64,000 nt of DNA from Gelidibacter mesophilus DSM 14095 (GCF_000423005.1 NZ_AUHD01000009.1:1-64000), one strand, 5' to 3'; counted from the stretch's first letter, positions 8,866-19,047 are shown. Notes: generated by a model not told the origin, from the sequence alone. A program made the numbers and translations.

Positions 8866-10947
8866 ATGACGAAGCAGCAATTACGCACCTTTTTATTTTT
8901 GTGCATCACAACTCTATTTGTAAATGCACAAAACGGAAACGTTGATTATTCCGGCAACCATAAGCCCAATAACGGACCTAACATTATTTTTATCTATGTC
9001 GATGATTTAGGCTATGGTGATTTGGGTAACTTTTGGCAAAACCAAATTACTGGGCGTCCAAAATTGTTTACCCCTAATCTTGATGCTTTTGCAAATGAAG
9101 GGGCCATGTTGACGCATCATTATACGTCTGCTCCTGTTTGTGCTCCCGCAAGGTCATCCGTGCTGGAAGGCTTGCACCAAGGTCATGCAACGGTTAGGGA
9201 TAATCATTTTGATAGTCCGATTAAAAAAGGATTGACTATGGCTGAGATGTTGCAAAAATCAGGATATCGTACACTTCACGTTGGCAAGGCAGGATTGGCA
9301 GGAACTCGTGGAGACCATGAACCCAATCCTCAAACTCTAGAGGCGCATCCCCTAAAAAGAGGGTTTGATCAATTTTATGGTTACTTGTATCACATTCAGG
9401 GCCATCAACACTATCCCCAAAATGGAACGACACAACAAAGGGCTTATTTTACTGATGGCTACACCAATGTTTTAGAAAACACAGATTTGACCTATACAAC
9501 GGATGTTTTTACAGCAAAATCAAAGCAATGGATTATGGATCACGAATCCCAGCGATCAGAACAGCCATTTTTTTTGTATTTGGCGTATGATGCTCCTCAC
9601 GCCATGTTGCAGGTTCCAACTCAGAAATACCCGAGCGGCGGCGGCCTAAATGGAGGATTGCAATGGACTGGTGATTCGTCAGGAAAGCCTTTAGTCAATA
9701 CTGCTACTGGCGATAGAGATTCTTATATCCATCCCGATTATGCCAATAGGGATTGGAAAGAAGCCGAGAAAAGACATGCTACAATGATCAGAAGAATTGA
9801 CAATGCGGTTGCTGATATTGTTCAACTGTTAAAAGATTTGAATATTGATAAGGAAACGTTAATTGTATTTACCTCTGATAATGGGCCTCACGATGAACCG
9901 GGGAGTGGTGGTGAGTTTGTTCAGGACCCAGAGTTTTTTCAGTCGTATGGAAACCTTAATGGCATAAAGCGCGATTTATGGGAAGGTGGTATTAGAATGC
10001 CTACCATAGCGAGGTATCCCGGAGTGATTCCGGAAAAGTCTGAAGTGACATTTCCGTCAGGACAGTGGGATTGGATGGCGACCTTCGCAGAACTCGCAGA
10101 AGTGGCGATTCCTGCTTATACCGATGGGGTTTCCTTAGTGCCTTCCTTAACACAAAACAACGCCCAACAGGTAGATAAAGGCTATATCTATGGCGAGTAT
10201 GCTGTGGGCGGAAAAACACCTTCCTACAACGATTTTGAAGCGTCAAAGCGCGGAAGGAAAAGAGGACAAATGCAATTCATCCGTATGGGCGATTATAAGG
10301 GCGTTCGCTATGATATAAAGGAACATTATAACTCACCCTTTGAAATTTATAATGTTGTGACCGATGAACGAGAAAGCATGGATTTGGCAGCTTCTATGCC
10401 TGAATTGCAGCAAAAAATGTTGGATCAGGTACTTCAAGGAAGAAAGAAATCGAATAGTGCGGTCAGGCCTTATGATTTAGAATTGATCCCTAGTGTGAAA
10501 TTATCAAAAGTAAAAAGAGGTTTGCACAAAAGGGTATTTTCAGGAGCGCATGATTGGGTGCCAAATTTCGATTTAATGGAGCCAGTGAAAACTTCGAGAT
10601 CTAAAGGAATTGATGTAAGAACGAACGGATTAATTTCAAAATTTGGGTTGTCCTATACGGGTTATATTAAAATTCCCGAAGATGGTGCTTATACCTTCTA
10701 CCTAGAGTCCGCTTCAAAATCCCATGTGATGCTGCATGAGATTCATTTATTGGACAATGATTTTAATTATAGTGCTGATGCCGTGTCAGAGGAAGTATAT
10801 TTAAAAGCGGGGTACCATCCTATTCGCGTTTTCTATCAACAAAACGATTCAATTTCGCCAGCGGTCTCGTTAAAATTGCAAGGCCCATCAATGCCTAAGA
10901 AATTAGTTACTAAAAAAATGTTTTATATCGAAAAAAAAAGTTTGTAG
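8866..10947 (+). CDS. Secreted type I sulfatase with C-terminal PA14-like domain
   Basis: Hydrolyses sulfate esters, probably on a polysaccharide or oligosaccharide, outside the cytoplasm. I start at the ATG at 8866 because it opens directly on a signal peptide (residues 1-20, ending FVNA). The sulfatase domain has the metal-binding YVDDLGYGD near 44-52, the formylglycine motif C92-A-P-A-R, HVGKAG and FTSDNGPHDEPG. Cys92 means maturation needs a formylglycine-generating or anaerobic maturase, not present in this window. Residues of about 580-675 (TGYIKIPEDGAYTFYLES) look like a PA14 carbohydrate-binding domain. Total length is 693 residues. It sits between two SusCD pairs. Confidence 0.92.
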   Translation: MTKQQLRTFLFLCITTLFVNAQNGNVDYSGNHKPNNGPNIIFIYVDDLGYGDLGNFWQNQITGRPKLFTPNLDAFANEGAMLTHHYTSAPVCAPARSSVLEGLHQGHATVRDNHFDSPIKKGLTMAEMLQKSGYRTLHVGKAGLAGTRGDHEPNPQTLEAHPLKRGFDQFYGYLYHIQGHQHYPQNGTTQQRAYFTDGYTNVLENTDLTYTTDVFTAKSKQWIMDHESQRSEQPFFLYLAYDAPHAMLQVPTQKYPSGGGLNGGLQWTGDSSGKPLVNTATGDRDSYIHPDYANRDWKEAEKRHATMIRRIDNAVADIVQLLKDLNIDKETLIVFTSDNGPHDEPGSGGEFVQDPEFFQSYGNLNGIKRDLWEGGIRMPTIARYPGVIPEKSEVTFPSGQWDWMATFAELAEVAIPAYTDGVSLVPSLTQNNAQQVDKGYIYGEYAVGGKTPSYNDFEASKRGRKRGQMQFIRMGDYKGVRYDIKEHYNSPFEIYNVVTDERESMDLAASMPELQQKMLDQVLQGRKKSNSAVRPYDLELIPSVKLSKVKRGLHKRVFSGAHDWVPNFDLMEPVKTSRSKGIDVRTNGLISKFGLSYTGYIKIPEDGAYTFYLESASKSHVMLHEIHLLDNDFNYSADAVSEEVYLKAGYHPIRVFYQQNDSISPAVSLKLQGPSMPKKLVTKKMFYIEKKSL

Positions 10948-10956
10948 AACTAAACT

Positions 10957-10988
10957 TTGAGGATTAAAATTAGGACCTCAATGTTTTT
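10957..10988 (+). terminator. Terminator after the sulfatase
   Basis: TTGAGG at 10957-10962 pairs with CCTCAA at 10976-10981, followed by TG and a T5 run, starting 10 bases after the sulfatase stop. Confidence 0.6.
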
Positions 10989-11097
10989 ATTTGTTTATGG
11001 AATAAAGCTTCCAAAATATCTAATAATTTTAGAGTAATAGTAAGTCATTAGACAATTAACATGTAGAGGATGTTATTTTATTTTAAGAAATTTATAC

Positions 11098-11144
11098 ATA
11101 AAAAGCGACCTCATAAAAACTAAGTTTATTCAATCGCTTTTTAT
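11098..11144. terminator. Bidirectional terminator between convergent genes
   Basis: ATAAAAAGCGA at 11098-11108 and TCGCTTTTTAT at 11134-11144 form a perfect 11-base inverted repeat with A/T runs on both outer arms. It lies between the sulfatase and the convergent SusD2, so it could serve both directions. The loop of about 25 bases is long, which lowers confidence. Confidence 0.55.
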
Positions 11145-11230
11145 TCGTTTATCTAAAAAGAGTGACTTTTTCTGAATTGAGGTAAAAGATGAAGTTTCTT
11201 TATTTCAAATAGAGTATCAAAATGTTAAAT

Positions 11231-12637
11231 CTAATTATCCCACCAAATGCGTGTCAATAAATCGACGGTTGGTACATTGGCGCCATTTCTTTCATATTCC
11301 GCATCAGGATAATCAAAACGTCTTATAAATTGTCCTCCCAATTCCGTGTTATGATTTGCAGGAATTGTGAAATCTTCATAATTATAATCGATTCTTCTGG
11401 CGTCGACCCAGGTTTCAGGGCTTAAGAACAATGCAATGTACTTCTCTTTAAAAATAGTCTTTAAATCTAGATTTCCCGCACCCACTGCTACTATCGGATT
11501 TGATAGGTAACTCGAAATATCTTCAGCCGCAACCCCTAATTTTTCCATATGGGCTTTGATGCCTTCCAAATAGGCGTTATAAGCTTCCGTTGGGTTGTTG
11601 TCTCTCAACTGCACTTCTGCCTCAATAAACTTCGTTTCAGGGTAGGTAATTATAAACAAGGGCGAATCTGGACTTGAATAATAGCCATCTGTGCTCAAAT
11701 AAACCTCAAAGGGGATTGTACCATCACCGATTCTTCCAACGCCATTTGTTGTTCCCACGTAAGTGCCATCCGGTAAAGGATTGGTAATTAAAGGTAGCCT
11801 TGGATCGAAAACTCCAAAGGTAGTGCCGTTCATGGCATCTACTACTTGTTCCGAAAGCCAACCGTCCAAATTAAGACCGGCATTGTTTACGGCCACCTGG
11901 CCCCAAGGATTTCTCTGTTGAAATGTAGTCAATTCTGCATCGTCTTCATTTGACGTGTAAGACTTGCTTAAAGCCTCTATAATTCCTGCTTTATTATAAC
12001 CCGAAGTTCCTGAAAGATGGTTCATGTACCTTGCTTTTAAAGCATAGGCTGTTTTTTTCCAAGCATTGATGTTGCCTCCATGGATAAAATCATTGGAACT
12101 GGTCAAGGCTTCACCTTCATTAGTTTGATTGAAGGATACAATGGCTTCGTCCAACAAAGTGATAATTGTGGTATACAACTCTTCGTCGTCGTCATAAGTT
12201 GGCACAATGCTTTCAAAAGAGAATGCTTCGCTATACGGAATATCTCCATAAACATCTATGGCCATTCCAATATTAATAGCCATCAAAGTTTTGGCTACAC
12301 CTACATATTCCACGGAATTACTCTCTTTTGCGAATTTTTCCATATCATAAATATCTGAGCTAACCCCGTAGATATTATTCCAAATGGTGTTTGTACTTAT
12401 TCGATCCTGTATGTCAGTCGTACTCCCCGCATTGGGAGACGCAAAATACTGCACATAATAATTGGAAGTATAAGCTACCCGATAAACATTTATGGCGGTA
12501 TTATACGTGACATTGGCGAGCAATCCCTTGATGGGTGGCGTGGTTGCACCGTTTGGGTTTTCATTAATATCTAAATAATCATCGCAGCTTATGGCTGTGA
12601 ATATGATTATTAAGAATAAGAATATTTTATTTTTCAT
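11231..12637 (-). CDS. SusD-like outer-membrane lipoprotein (SusD2)
   Basis: Ligand-binding partner of the SusC2 transporter encoded 48 bases upstream. The lipobox Cys is residue 18 (TAISC), followed by DDYLDINENPNGATTPP. That early motif is typical of the divergent SusD-like group rather than classical SusD/RagB, so it is not a close copy of SusD1. TPR-like helices follow (KKTAYALKARYMNHLS, ETKFIEAEVQLRD). Length is 468 residues. Confidence 0.92.
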   Translation of the reverse strand: MKNKIFLFLIIIFTAISCDDYLDINENPNGATTPPIKGLLANVTYNTAINVYRVAYTSNYYVQYFASPNAGSTTDIQDRISTNTIWNNIYGVSSDIYDMEKFAKESNSVEYVGVAKTLMAINIGMAIDVYGDIPYSEAFSFESIVPTYDDDEELYTTIITLLDEAIVSFNQTNEGEALTSSNDFIHGGNINAWKKTAYALKARYMNHLSGTSGYNKAGIIEALSKSYTSNEDDAELTTFQQRNPWGQVAVNNAGLNLDGWLSEQVVDAMNGTTFGVFDPRLPLITNPLPDGTYVGTTNGVGRIGDGTIPFEVYLSTDGYYSSPDSPLFIITYPETKFIEAEVQLRDNNPTEAYNAYLEGIKAHMEKLGVAAEDISSYLSNPIVAVGAGNLDLKTIFKEKYIALFLSPETWVDARRIDYNYEDFTIPANHNTELGGQFIRRFDYPDAEYERNGANVPTVDLLTRIWWDN

Positions 12638-12685
12638 GTGTTTGTTTTTTAATGTTAATTGACAGATGGAATGCCTATGGGTTGT

Positions 12686-15600
12686 TTAAAACGTCATGCG
12701 TAATGTGAGTGCATAAGACCTTAATCCAGGATACGCCCCTAAACCTGCGAAACCATCAGCATTGCCTTGGCTTTCAGAAGCTTCGGGATCAAAGCCAGTA
12801 AAGTCAGTTTTTAACCATAAATTGGTGCCACTAGCCGTTAAGCTTGCGCGACTAATGACAGTTCTATCTAATAGAGATTGGGGTAATTCATAGGTTAATC
12901 TTACATTTTTAAGACGGATCCATGACGCATCCTGAATGAAGTTTTCTGTAGACCCACGGTGTCTGAGTCTGTAATAACCATCTCCATAATCTTTTCCATC
13001 AGGTCCTATACCTTGTCCTAAATACACAGGCGTGGTGTTAGGCGTGCCGTCGGCCTTTACGCCTTCGAAAACTATGGTTTGATCTCTATTCTCTGTATAC
13101 GGCGCAATTCCAAAAGCTGAAAAGAAGTTGTCTAAATTGTTGAATTTCTCAAACCCTTGTCTAAAGTCAAAATTAAAACCTAAGGTGAAATTTTTGTAGC
13201 TTACTTCATTGCCAATGTTCATCATCCAATCAGGAGTGGAATTTCCTAAAATCTTTTGGGTGGTATTGATTACTGGAAAACCATCACTTCCAATCAATAG
13301 GGGTCTGCTTTTATCTAAAGTTAAAGCATCACCATCAGCTGGGTTTTCGTAATATCTGGCATAACTTCTACCAAGAATATTTCCATAAGCCTCACCGGCA
13401 TATAATACTTGAGATGCTGAACTTCCTGCATAACCATAGTTACTATCTAAAAATATATTTTCGATACCCTCTTTAATGGAAATGACCTCATTTTTGTTTG
13501 AAGAAAAATTGACGTTAAGATTCCATGAAAAATTTTCATTTCGTACAGGTGTGGCATTTAGCATTATCTCAATCCCTCGGTTTTCTATCTCTCCAGCATT
13601 GGTTGTATAAGAACTATACCCACTAGAATAAGAAAGAGGAACGCCTAAAATTTGGTCTGCTGCATTTGATTTATAAACTGTAACGTCCAGTCCAAATCGA
13701 TTATCGAAAAATCGTAATTCGGCACCAAATTCAATTTCTGTAGTCAATTCCGATTTCAGCAACGGATCTGCTTTGTTACCAGGTCTTGTCCAACCTGTCA
13801 CGTCGCCCACCGGAAAGTTGTTGGCTGTAGCTCTATAAACATCTGAAGTTAAATAGGCGCCAACGGCATCTTTTCCAATCTGTGCCCACGAGCCTCTTAA
13901 CTTACCATAAGTAAACCAACTAGGCATTTCAAAACTTTCTGAAAAGATATAACCTAAACTTACGGAAGGATAATTGAAAGATCTATTATTTTTTGGTAGG
14001 GTGGACGCCCAGTCATTTCTATCGGTTACGGTTAGGAACAAGAAATTATCATAGGCCAAACCAAGTTCGCCATAAACACCAACCGTTCTCGTTTCACTAA
14101 TAAATTGTGAGGTCGTTATTAAGGCTGCATTGCTTAAATGGTACAAATTATAAACTTCTAACTCATCACCATTTGTCGTTACTCTATCGTAACCACGTTG
14201 AAAAACATCAAAACCAGCTCTTAAGGTCAAATCGAATTTTTCGCTTAAGGCTTTGTTGTAGGATACCATTAAGTTTGAAGTTAGGTCTTTACTCAAAATT
14301 CGAGTTTCATAAATATAACCATCGTTATTATTCTCATAATAGTTTTCACCCTCAATACCAGTTCTGCCTGGAGCTGTTGCGGTACGTTTATCAGAGTAAT
14401 AATCCAATCCAAAGCGATAATTGATGTTCATTCCTTCAAAAGGCGTATAGTTGAAACCAATATTTCCAAAAAAACGATCGACATTATCGACGTATTTATT
14501 CACTTTATTCCCATAAATAGGGTTGTTTCCGCTTGATCCATCAAATCGATAGCCTTTCATGGTCCCTATTAAAGGGCCTTCTGTAAACTCATAGTTTTGA
14601 ACATCCACTCTTTGCGCCCAATAGGTCAATCGTTCATTAAAATCACTGGTATGCACCTTTGGACCACCAGAATTGACATAATCTATGGAGCTAAATACTT
14701 TGAATTTTTCGGATACTTTAATGTCCCCAGAGATTTTAGCACCGGTTTTTTTGTACGAAGAAAAATCTAAAACCCCTTGTTGGTCGAATCTTGAAAATGA
14801 CGAATAAAATGTTGCTTTATCACTTCCTCCAGAGGCGCTAAAATGCAGATTATTAGAGTGCCCAGTTTTGTAGGCATTTTCATAATTATTGAAAATTTCT
14901 GCGGGATGCGTTGGATCTATCGCTCTTGCTTCCGCTACGGTAGGACCCCATGAAGCCCAAAAGCTGTTAGGATCATATTCACCCTTATAGCCTTGGGTGT
15001 ATTTTTTTTGTGTTTCAGGGAATTTGTTGACTTCATCATAGGTTGTACTGGTGGAAAAGCTAAATATGGCTTTTCCATCCTTTCCTTTTCTGGTGGTAAT
15101 GATAATGGCGCCATTAGCTGCCCTTACACCATATAAAGCGGTTGCTGCGCCACCTTTTAGAACTGTTAAATTGTCAATGTCTTCCATGTTAATATCAGCA
15201 CCCCTATTGGTGGCGCCTCTACCGCCACCGCCGCCAACAGTAAATTGGTCATTACTTATTGGAACACCGTCCACAATAAATAAAGGTTGATTATTAGCAT
15301 CTGGATCTAAAGAATTGATCCCTCTTATTATAATTCTTGAGCCCTGTCCTGGCGCGCCTCCTTGACTCGAGATTTGAGCTCCTGCGATTTTTCCTGATAA
15401 AGCATTTACAATATTGCTCTCGGGCGTTTTGATTAAATCTTCGGATTTTAATTCTTGAACGGAATAGCCAATGGATTTTTTCTCTCTAGAAATTCCCATT
15501 GCCGTTACCACTACTTCGTCTAAAGCGGCGGCGTCCTCTTCTAATTTTACGTTCAGAATGGTTCCTGAAATTGTTACTTCTTTGGTTTTAAACCCCAAAT

Positions 15601-15823
15601 AGGAAAATTGTAATACGTCGCCTTGCGAGGCAGATATAGTATATTCTCCGTCAAAATTAGTTGTACTTCCTATGTTTGTACCTTTAACCTGTATCGTTAC
15701 ACCAGCTAAAGCCATTCCGTTGGTATCAGAAACTAAACCACTAACCGTGATATTCTGACCGAATACAAATGAACATGCCGATGTAAAAAGAATAAGAAAG
15801 GAAACTCGTAATTTTTTTCTCAT
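12686..15823 (-). CDS. SusC/RagA-family TonB-dependent transporter (SusC2)
   Basis: Second SusC importer, in an operon with SusD2. The signal peptide ends FVFGQ near residue 23, followed by the carboxypeptidase-regulatory-like domain (GVTIQVKGTNIGSTTNFDGEY), a TonB-box-like DEVVVTAMG, the plug (IIIRGINSL, QPLFIVDGVPI, LKGGAATALYGVRAANGA) and a barrel ending ALTLRMTF with a terminal Phe. A glycine-rich insertion (VGGGGGRGATNRGA) sits in the plug after the VDGVPIS segment. At 1045 residues it has family length but is clearly diverged from SusC1, so the two pairs probably take different ligands. Confidence 0.94.
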   Translation of the reverse strand: MRKKLRVSFLILFTSACSFVFGQNITVSGLVSDTNGMALAGVTIQVKGTNIGSTTNFDGEYTISASQGDVLQFSYLGFKTKEVTISGTILNVKLEEDAAALDEVVVTAMGISREKKSIGYSVQELKSEDLIKTPESNIVNALSGKIAGAQISSQGGAPGQGSRIIIRGINSLDPDANNQPLFIVDGVPISNDQFTVGGGGGRGATNRGADINMEDIDNLTVLKGGAATALYGVRAANGAIIITTRKGKDGKAIFSFSTSTTYDEVNKFPETQKKYTQGYKGEYDPNSFWASWGPTVAEARAIDPTHPAEIFNNYENAYKTGHSNNLHFSASGGSDKATFYSSFSRFDQQGVLDFSSYKKTGAKISGDIKVSEKFKVFSSIDYVNSGGPKVHTSDFNERLTYWAQRVDVQNYEFTEGPLIGTMKGYRFDGSSGNNPIYGNKVNKYVDNVDRFFGNIGFNYTPFEGMNINYRFGLDYYSDKRTATAPGRTGIEGENYYENNNDGYIYETRILSKDLTSNLMVSYNKALSEKFDLTLRAGFDVFQRGYDRVTTNGDELEVYNLYHLSNAALITTSQFISETRTVGVYGELGLAYDNFLFLTVTDRNDWASTLPKNNRSFNYPSVSLGYIFSESFEMPSWFTYGKLRGSWAQIGKDAVGAYLTSDVYRATANNFPVGDVTGWTRPGNKADPLLKSELTTEIEFGAELRFFDNRFGLDVTVYKSNAADQILGVPLSYSSGYSSYTTNAGEIENRGIEIMLNATPVRNENFSWNLNVNFSSNKNEVISIKEGIENIFLDSNYGYAGSSASQVLYAGEAYGNILGRSYARYYENPADGDALTLDKSRPLLIGSDGFPVINTTQKILGNSTPDWMMNIGNEVSYKNFTLGFNFDFRQGFEKFNNLDNFFSAFGIAPYTENRDQTIVFEGVKADGTPNTTPVYLGQGIGPDGKDYGDGYYRLRHRGSTENFIQDASWIRLKNVRLTYELPQSLLDRTVISRASLTASGTNLWLKTDFTGFDPEASESQGNADGFAGLGAYPGLRSYALTLRMTF

Positions 15824-16487
15824 AAGTTTATAATTTTATTAATTAAAAAGTAAGTCTATTAAATAAAATGTAAAATGTGGATCGCCATTTGGATGATATT
15901 TTTATTCGGTACAACACCTAATACATAATGGGGAGATGCGGAAATGTTAAAAATCTTGTAGTTTTAAATCTCATCCTATAGGTGATTAATTTTGGGGATT
16001 CAGTGACGTTCCTTTAAATTTTTAAGATTTATTTAACGAATATAGTATTTTTTTTAAAAACATCATAAGGATAATTGAAAGTTTAACGATAAGAATTTGG
16101 AGTGCAGCTCTTAGATGATAGGATTATTAACCTATTGAAAATAAGTAAATTGAATTTTTTAAAATAATTTGGTCTACCACCAAACCTAACTGAAGTTTGA
16201 AGCAAGTAGAGTAGTTTAAATCTTTCAGATTTGGTTTAGCTGACTAAGACGAATGAGAGCTTTTTGATATAAGTTTGGCTTAGAAATTTGTAGCTAAGCC
16301 GCTAAAAAGTGAGGCGACCTTGGTTGGTTTTTAAAATAATGAATTTAAATTTTTTATAAACGGCTAGTGTTTTTAAAATGTTTTTAACCTCTACGTTTTG
16401 TGGAGATAGTTTGATTGAAAAAATGGTAACAGCGCGGATGGCAGAAGATTATGCCAAAACCTCTTAATCCCAGAAGTGAAAAGAGTA
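15824..16487. other. Intergenic upstream of susC2, with an isolated hairpin
   Basis: No gene is recognised in these 664 bases. GGCTTAG at 16277-16283 and CTAAGCC at 16294-16300 form a perfect 7-base hairpin with a 10-base loop and no T run, so it does not look like a simple terminator. A 29-codon plus-strand frame (about 16378-16467, containing FCGDSLIEKMVTARMAEDY) matches nothing I know. The susC2 promoter could not be placed by consensus. Confidence 0.35.
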
Positions 16488-17063
16488 TCACATTTCAAGA
16501 TTATAATAGCGATGGATGTATGAGATCTCGTAAATAATAAATGCCACGACAAGACATTTATGAAAAATCCTGTTATTGGTTGTCATGGCTACTAGGCAAA
16601 GCGCAACATGACTAGCAATACGGATATAATATTCAGTAGTCGCCCAAATGTAATAGTCAGTGCCTTTTATAAGCGTATCGACCAAATCGGCCAAAAAGCA
16701 TATTGCAAGCAAACCGAAAAACCATTTCTTTCTTGAATAAAACTAATCTTAATAACCATCGTAATCCCTCAGATCTTCGGGATATAATAAGGCGCAGATC
16801 ATGAAAAAAATCAAAGTATAACAAATGACAAAAAAATAGTCCCTAAAATGCCATTGAACGAGGGACTTAAGATTAAATTCCCACCACCAAAAATGAATAA
16901 GCAAAAGAAAAATGTAAAACACCCATAATAAATGCACGCTATATAATTTTTTACGGCCAGGGTGCTGAATAAATCGTACGGATCCCATAATTAAATGTGT
17001 GAGTCCCAATCCTAAGATTATGCCGATGACCACCTTTATATGCTCAAAAACCTCCATGGTCAC
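16488..17063 (-). pseudogene. Membrane protein gene broken by two in-frame stop codons
   Basis: Two short minus-strand frames, 17063-16749 and 16712-16488, are in the same phase and read as one membrane protein of about 190 codons. After LRDYDGY come TAA, GAT and TAG, then FYSRKKWFFGLLAICFLADL continues without a phase change. From memory, homologues read DGY-x-D-x-FYSR at this point, so two codons, probably Lys and Tyr, have become stops. Four or five hydrophobic segments are visible, including IKVVIGIILGLGLTHLIMG and IFLLLIHFWWWEF. The function of the family is unknown to me. A truncated 104-residue protein could still be made. Confidence 0.75.
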
Positions 17064-17307
17064 GAAATTAAGAAACTTTGATTTATTTTGGGTCTATCAA
17101 AGCGAAAATAACACGCGGCTTGGATGAACCTCACCAATATACTAGTGCTTATGAGTAGGGAAAACCATTGCTTTAATTCGTTTCAAATTGCAATTTGACG
17201 GCTCAGTCACTCTTGATTATGAGCGGACTCTAAGGTCTAAATAGCCAATCGCTAGCACGTTGTCAGATGGGTTTGTTCTTGGACTTATATGCAACTTACA
17301 ACGTCAA

Positions 17308-19047
17308 TCAGCTTGTTTTATGTCGCTTTTTGGTCTTTTTTATTTTGACCTCAATTGTCTTCTTTTTTTTGGCATTGCTTTTTGTTTGCTCATCTTGATG
17401 TCCAAAAGGCGAGATGGTATTTGTCACTCCTTCCAAGATCGATTTGACTACATACCCTCCGATGCCTTTATACGGAATCCGATCGTAATCAATCTCTGCC
17501 ACACGTAATTTTCCGTTTTTCTTAGGATTGAATTTATGTATTGCAGAACTTGCTAGAAAAGACAAGGTGTGCTCAGTCAACTTATGTTTTAACGGGATAT
17601 CCACATGAAGATCAGAATAACGCATGGTAAGAACGCCTGTTGAGTGGTTTGGAGTGGCGTTAACAAAGAACGTCATCCCTTCCATGTGGCCTCTTTCAAT
17701 ACTGACATGGGCGGCAGGAAGCAGAATTGGATTAAACAAATCAAGTCGCGCTGAGCCTACAGTGCCCTTATAAGTGAAGGCATCATCATGACGGTTATAG
17801 GGCATGGTCAGGCTAAAATCAATAGTTGGGTTCCCTAAAATTTTAGAAGTCAATGCTACGGTTAGCGGTGTCCCAGAGGCGAGGCTATCCGTGATTGAAG
17901 TGATGTGTTTTACCCGCACACTCAAATCGGTTAAATGAACAACAACAATGTCCTTTGCATTTTTTGGTTGTATTCCTTTATATGTCAATGAGCTGTTGTT
18001 AATTGCAATCTCACCAATATGGATGGGGACCTTTAATTTTTTTAGGAGCTGTTGCGGCAATAAAGGCCTCTTATGGGTGTTTTCAGGTTTTTGTTTGTTC
18101 TTTAACAAGTTGGCGTGCAGGCCATCGATATTCACTTTTTTTGCACTCGCAAAATGATTTTCTAGGTAGCTATTGATGCTAAGGCCATCCACGGTAAGAT
18201 ACTTGAAAGAGATATCTCCAAGGTTATCAGCATATTTCCTTTTAGAAGCTACATATTCCAGACTTTTAATTGGCAGATAGGCAAAATCTACCAACTTTAA
18301 ATTTTGCTCGGAATTATTAAAGTCTAACGATCCCAAAGTAATTTCAAATTCATTTTTGGGCAATCTTAAGCGTTGCTCTTTAAAATTGATTGCAAGGTTT
18401 TCCGTTTGAAGATCGAACAGATCGGAACCGTCTTGACGTTTATTAAGTTTTAATCCGTTAAGTTCAGTATGATCACCCAAAATTGCAGAGATGGTATCCT
18501 TGGTTTCAGCGTTTAAGAGATTGATTTGATAGTTGTTGACTTGAATCGCTCCTAAGGTTATGCTTTTTAATCCTTTTAATTGTAGAGAATCTAAAACTCC
18601 GGAAGAGGGTTTTTGAGAGACAGCCGCAGATTTTTCATTTTGTTCTCTTAAGTAAATGTTGGTGATGACGTCCTTAACTGAAATTTTCACAGAATCCATA
18701 CGTCCATCCCAAAAAAGAGAATTCATACTGAGACCCATCAATTCTATTTCAGAGATATGCATAGCGGAGAGCAATCTTTTAGGGATGCTTCCGCTCTTAA
18801 ACTTTTCGTAATAAACACTATCTGGCTCAAAATTTATGCGTTTAATAGAAATTGATCCTTTTGTAAGACTTAAATTGACATCATCGATGCTTACAATGAG
18901 TTCTTTTTTAGAATTGATGGAATTAACGGCCATGGCTACTGTTTTACTAGCGGCCCTATCAAATAGGCTTCCTGCAAAAAAAATGCCAATTAGAATACTG
19001 CCTAAAAGACCCAATAGAATGATCCATTTTGCTGAAATTTTGGTCAT
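17308..19047 (-). CDS. AsmA-like single-pass membrane protein
   Basis: The protein has 579 residues. An N-terminal transmembrane anchor (about 8-29, WIILLGLLGSILIGIFFAG) precedes a long beta-rich periplasmic region with the rhythm of AsmA/DUF748-type proteins (VSIDDVNLSLTKGSISI, ISEIELMGLSMNS, ISFKYLTVDGLSIN). AsmA-like proteins are thought to form lipid-transport grooves between membranes. The last 30 residues are very Lys-rich (NAKKKKTIEVKIKKTKKRH), which is unusual and may bind anionic lipid or nucleic acid. The call rests on pattern, not on a firm domain match. Confidence 0.65.
   Translation of the reverse strand: MTKISAKWIILLGLLGSILIGIFFAGSLFDRAASKTVAMAVNSINSKKELIVSIDDVNLSLTKGSISIKRINFEPDSVYYEKFKSGSIPKRLLSAMHISEIELMGLSMNSLFWDGRMDSVKISVKDVITNIYLREQNEKSAAVSQKPSSGVLDSLQLKGLKSITLGAIQVNNYQINLLNAETKDTISAILGDHTELNGLKLNKRQDGSDLFDLQTENLAINFKEQRLRLPKNEFEITLGSLDFNNSEQNLKLVDFAYLPIKSLEYVASKRKYADNLGDISFKYLTVDGLSINSYLENHFASAKKVNIDGLHANLLKNKQKPENTHKRPLLPQQLLKKLKVPIHIGEIAINNSSLTYKGIQPKNAKDIVVVHLTDLSVRVKHITSITDSLASGTPLTVALTSKILGNPTIDFSLTMPYNRHDDAFTYKGTVGSARLDLFNPILLPAAHVSIERGHMEGMTFFVNATPNHSTGVLTMRYSDLHVDIPLKHKLTEHTLSFLASSAIHKFNPKKNGKLRVAEIDYDRIPYKGIGGYVVKSILEGVTNTISPFGHQDEQTKSNAKKKKTIEVKIKKTKKRHKTS

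Noticed and set aside
15051-15290. Plus-strand ORF of 79 codons with a proline run
   Set aside because: Antisense to the glycine-rich plug segment of SusC2, which explains the prolines.
16277-16300. GGCTTAG/CTAAGCC hairpin as a terminator
   Set aside because: No T run on either strand and no gene ends beside it; left as an unexplained hairpin.
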